DNA of 64,000 bases from Ectopseudomonas mendocina. Lineage in GTDB: Bacteria > Pseudomonadota > Gammaproteobacteria > Pseudomonadales > Pseudomonadaceae. Below the pieces are notes generated by a model, which made no database searches, was not told the origin of the DNA, and saw only the letters and a program-made list of their open reading frames with translations. The stretch spans positions 186,001 to 250,000 of the forward strand of contig NZ_SCFY01000005.1 of assembly GCF_007049795.1 (NCBI RefSeq), given 5' to 3'. Positions 63,369-64,000 of the stretch are shown here, piece after piece. A program made the position numbers and the translations under genes. How positions within the stretch are numbered: the stretch's first letter is position 1; each line of letters starts with the position of its first letter.

Positions 63369-64000
63369 ATGTCCGACTACATGATCGGGTTGAGAAACAC
63401 CCCATCACAGATGATGGCGCGGCAACGTATCGAAGCCATGATCGACCTGCGTAAGCTCTATGCCGCCATCGACGCAGACCCTGCCATCTCAGGTGCAGGC
63501 GTGGTGTACATCGACTCCAAGTTCAATTCGGTGACGCTGCGCGAGTTCACGCCTATCTGCAGCATCAGACCCAAGCGCATCATCATCCGTGAAGCCCAGC
63601 GCAACGTATCGCCGCAACAGTTCGTCCAGCAGGTGCAGTCCAACCCGCGTGAATCGCGGCTGGTGGCCGAGAGCGTCAATACCAGCCTGGCGTGTGCCGG
63701 CGCGGTGCTGGGCTGGATCGCGATCATCGGAGGCACAGCCATCGTGCCGTTCACCGGGGGAGCGAGCCTGGTGATCGCTGCGGTTGGCGTTAGCGCAGCT
63801 GCTGCTTCAACCGCACAGTGCGGTATCGGAACGATGCGAGTCCTCAACGAGGTCAACGACCCGACACGCAACGACGAGCTGGACAGCGAAGAGTGGTACC
63901 AGAATATGTCCAGAGCCTTGGATGTCGTTTCGCTGGCCGGAGTGGCATCGACAGGAGCCACCGTCGTGCGTGTAATGAACATGCGCAAGGCCATGACCGG
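63369..64000 (+). CDS. hydrophobic protein of unknown function, possible T6SS effector (partial, C-terminus off the right edge)
   Basis: At least 210 residues, open to the window end. AAGGAGG lies just before the ATG. The first 115 residues are soluble-looking with no signal peptide; two glycine/alanine-rich hydrophobic stretches follow (about 117-155 and 190-205). I do not recognise a family. It lies 92 nt after tagQ in the same direction. Soluble head plus glycine-rich membrane segments resembles effectors that insert into target membranes or bring a C-terminal toxin across, but the C-terminus is missing and the role is a guess. Confidence 0.6.
   Translation, partial: MSDYMIGLRNTPSQMMARQRIEAMIDLRKLYAAIDADPAISGAGVVYIDSKFNSVTLREFTPICSIRPKRIIIREAQRNVSPQQFVQQVQSNPRESRLVAESVNTSLACAGAVLGWIAIIGGTAIVPFTGGASLVIAAVGVSAAAASTAQCGIGTMRVLNEVNDPTRNDELDSEEWYQNMSRALDVVSLAGVASTGATVVRVMNMRKAMT

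Overview
The window is a high-GC, tightly packed gammaproteobacterial chromosome segment that reads as a Pseudomonas (P. aeruginosa/P. mendocina-like lineage). The evidence is the gene order PilZ-htrB-tag-glyQ-glyS-gmhB-plsC, which is the order I know from the origin-proximal PA0012-PA0005 block of P. aeruginosa, the mprF/PA0919-type pair, an HSI-I-type type VI secretion cluster with an Hcp of exactly 162 residues, and REP-like GTAGGAGCGG...CCGCTCCTAC palindromes. No rRNA, tRNA, CRISPR array, insertion sequence or prophage was seen.

Region 1 (1-8765) is an ectoine/5-hydroxyectoine uptake and breakdown locus. On the minus strand lie eutB, eutC, doeA and the left-truncated doeB, preceded by the MocR-type regulator gene enuR. 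On the plus strand, divergent from enuR, is the ABC importer ehuBCDA. A shared 16-bp motif lies upstream of eutB and in the enuR-ehuB gap and is a candidate EnuR operator. No eutA is visible.

Region 2 (8928-20049) is housekeeping and envelope: a periplasmic aminoacyl-phosphatidylglycerol hydrolase-like gene next to mprF, a PilZ gene, a lipid A acyltransferase, a flavin-binding-fold protein, tag, glycyl-tRNA synthetase glyQS, gmhB and plsC.

Region 3 (20300-26014) is a six-gene operon resembling the uncharacterised E. coli ynbABCD set with two additions. It encodes a CDP-alcohol phosphotransferase with two unusual Asn substitutions, a hydrolase-methyltransferase fusion, a PAP2-type plus dual-specificity phosphatase fusion, a small membrane protein, a second 1-acylglycerol-phosphate acyltransferase and a second CDP-diglyceride synthetase. 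Together these look like a self-contained route to an unidentified phospholipid, and this is the best candidate here for an undescribed system. A GGDEF diguanylate cyclase gene and a bidirectional terminator follow.

Region 4 (27580-64000) is a T6SS of the P. aeruginosa HSI-I type. Leftward from a 380-bp AT-rich divergent promoter region run tssA, tssB, tssC, hcp, a tae4 amidase effector with a lipoprotein (where P. aeruginosa has tagJ), tssE, tssF, tssG, clpV, vgrG, an Eag chaperone, a PAAR-Rhs effector whose C-terminal tip looks like a TNT-type NAD+ glycohydrolase, and a small putative immunity gene. Rightward run fha, tssJ, tssK, tssL, tssM, tagF and the complete threonine-phosphorylation pathway (pppA, ppkA, tagT, tagS, tagR, tagQ). 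After these comes a right-truncated hydrophobic protein of unknown function that could be another effector.
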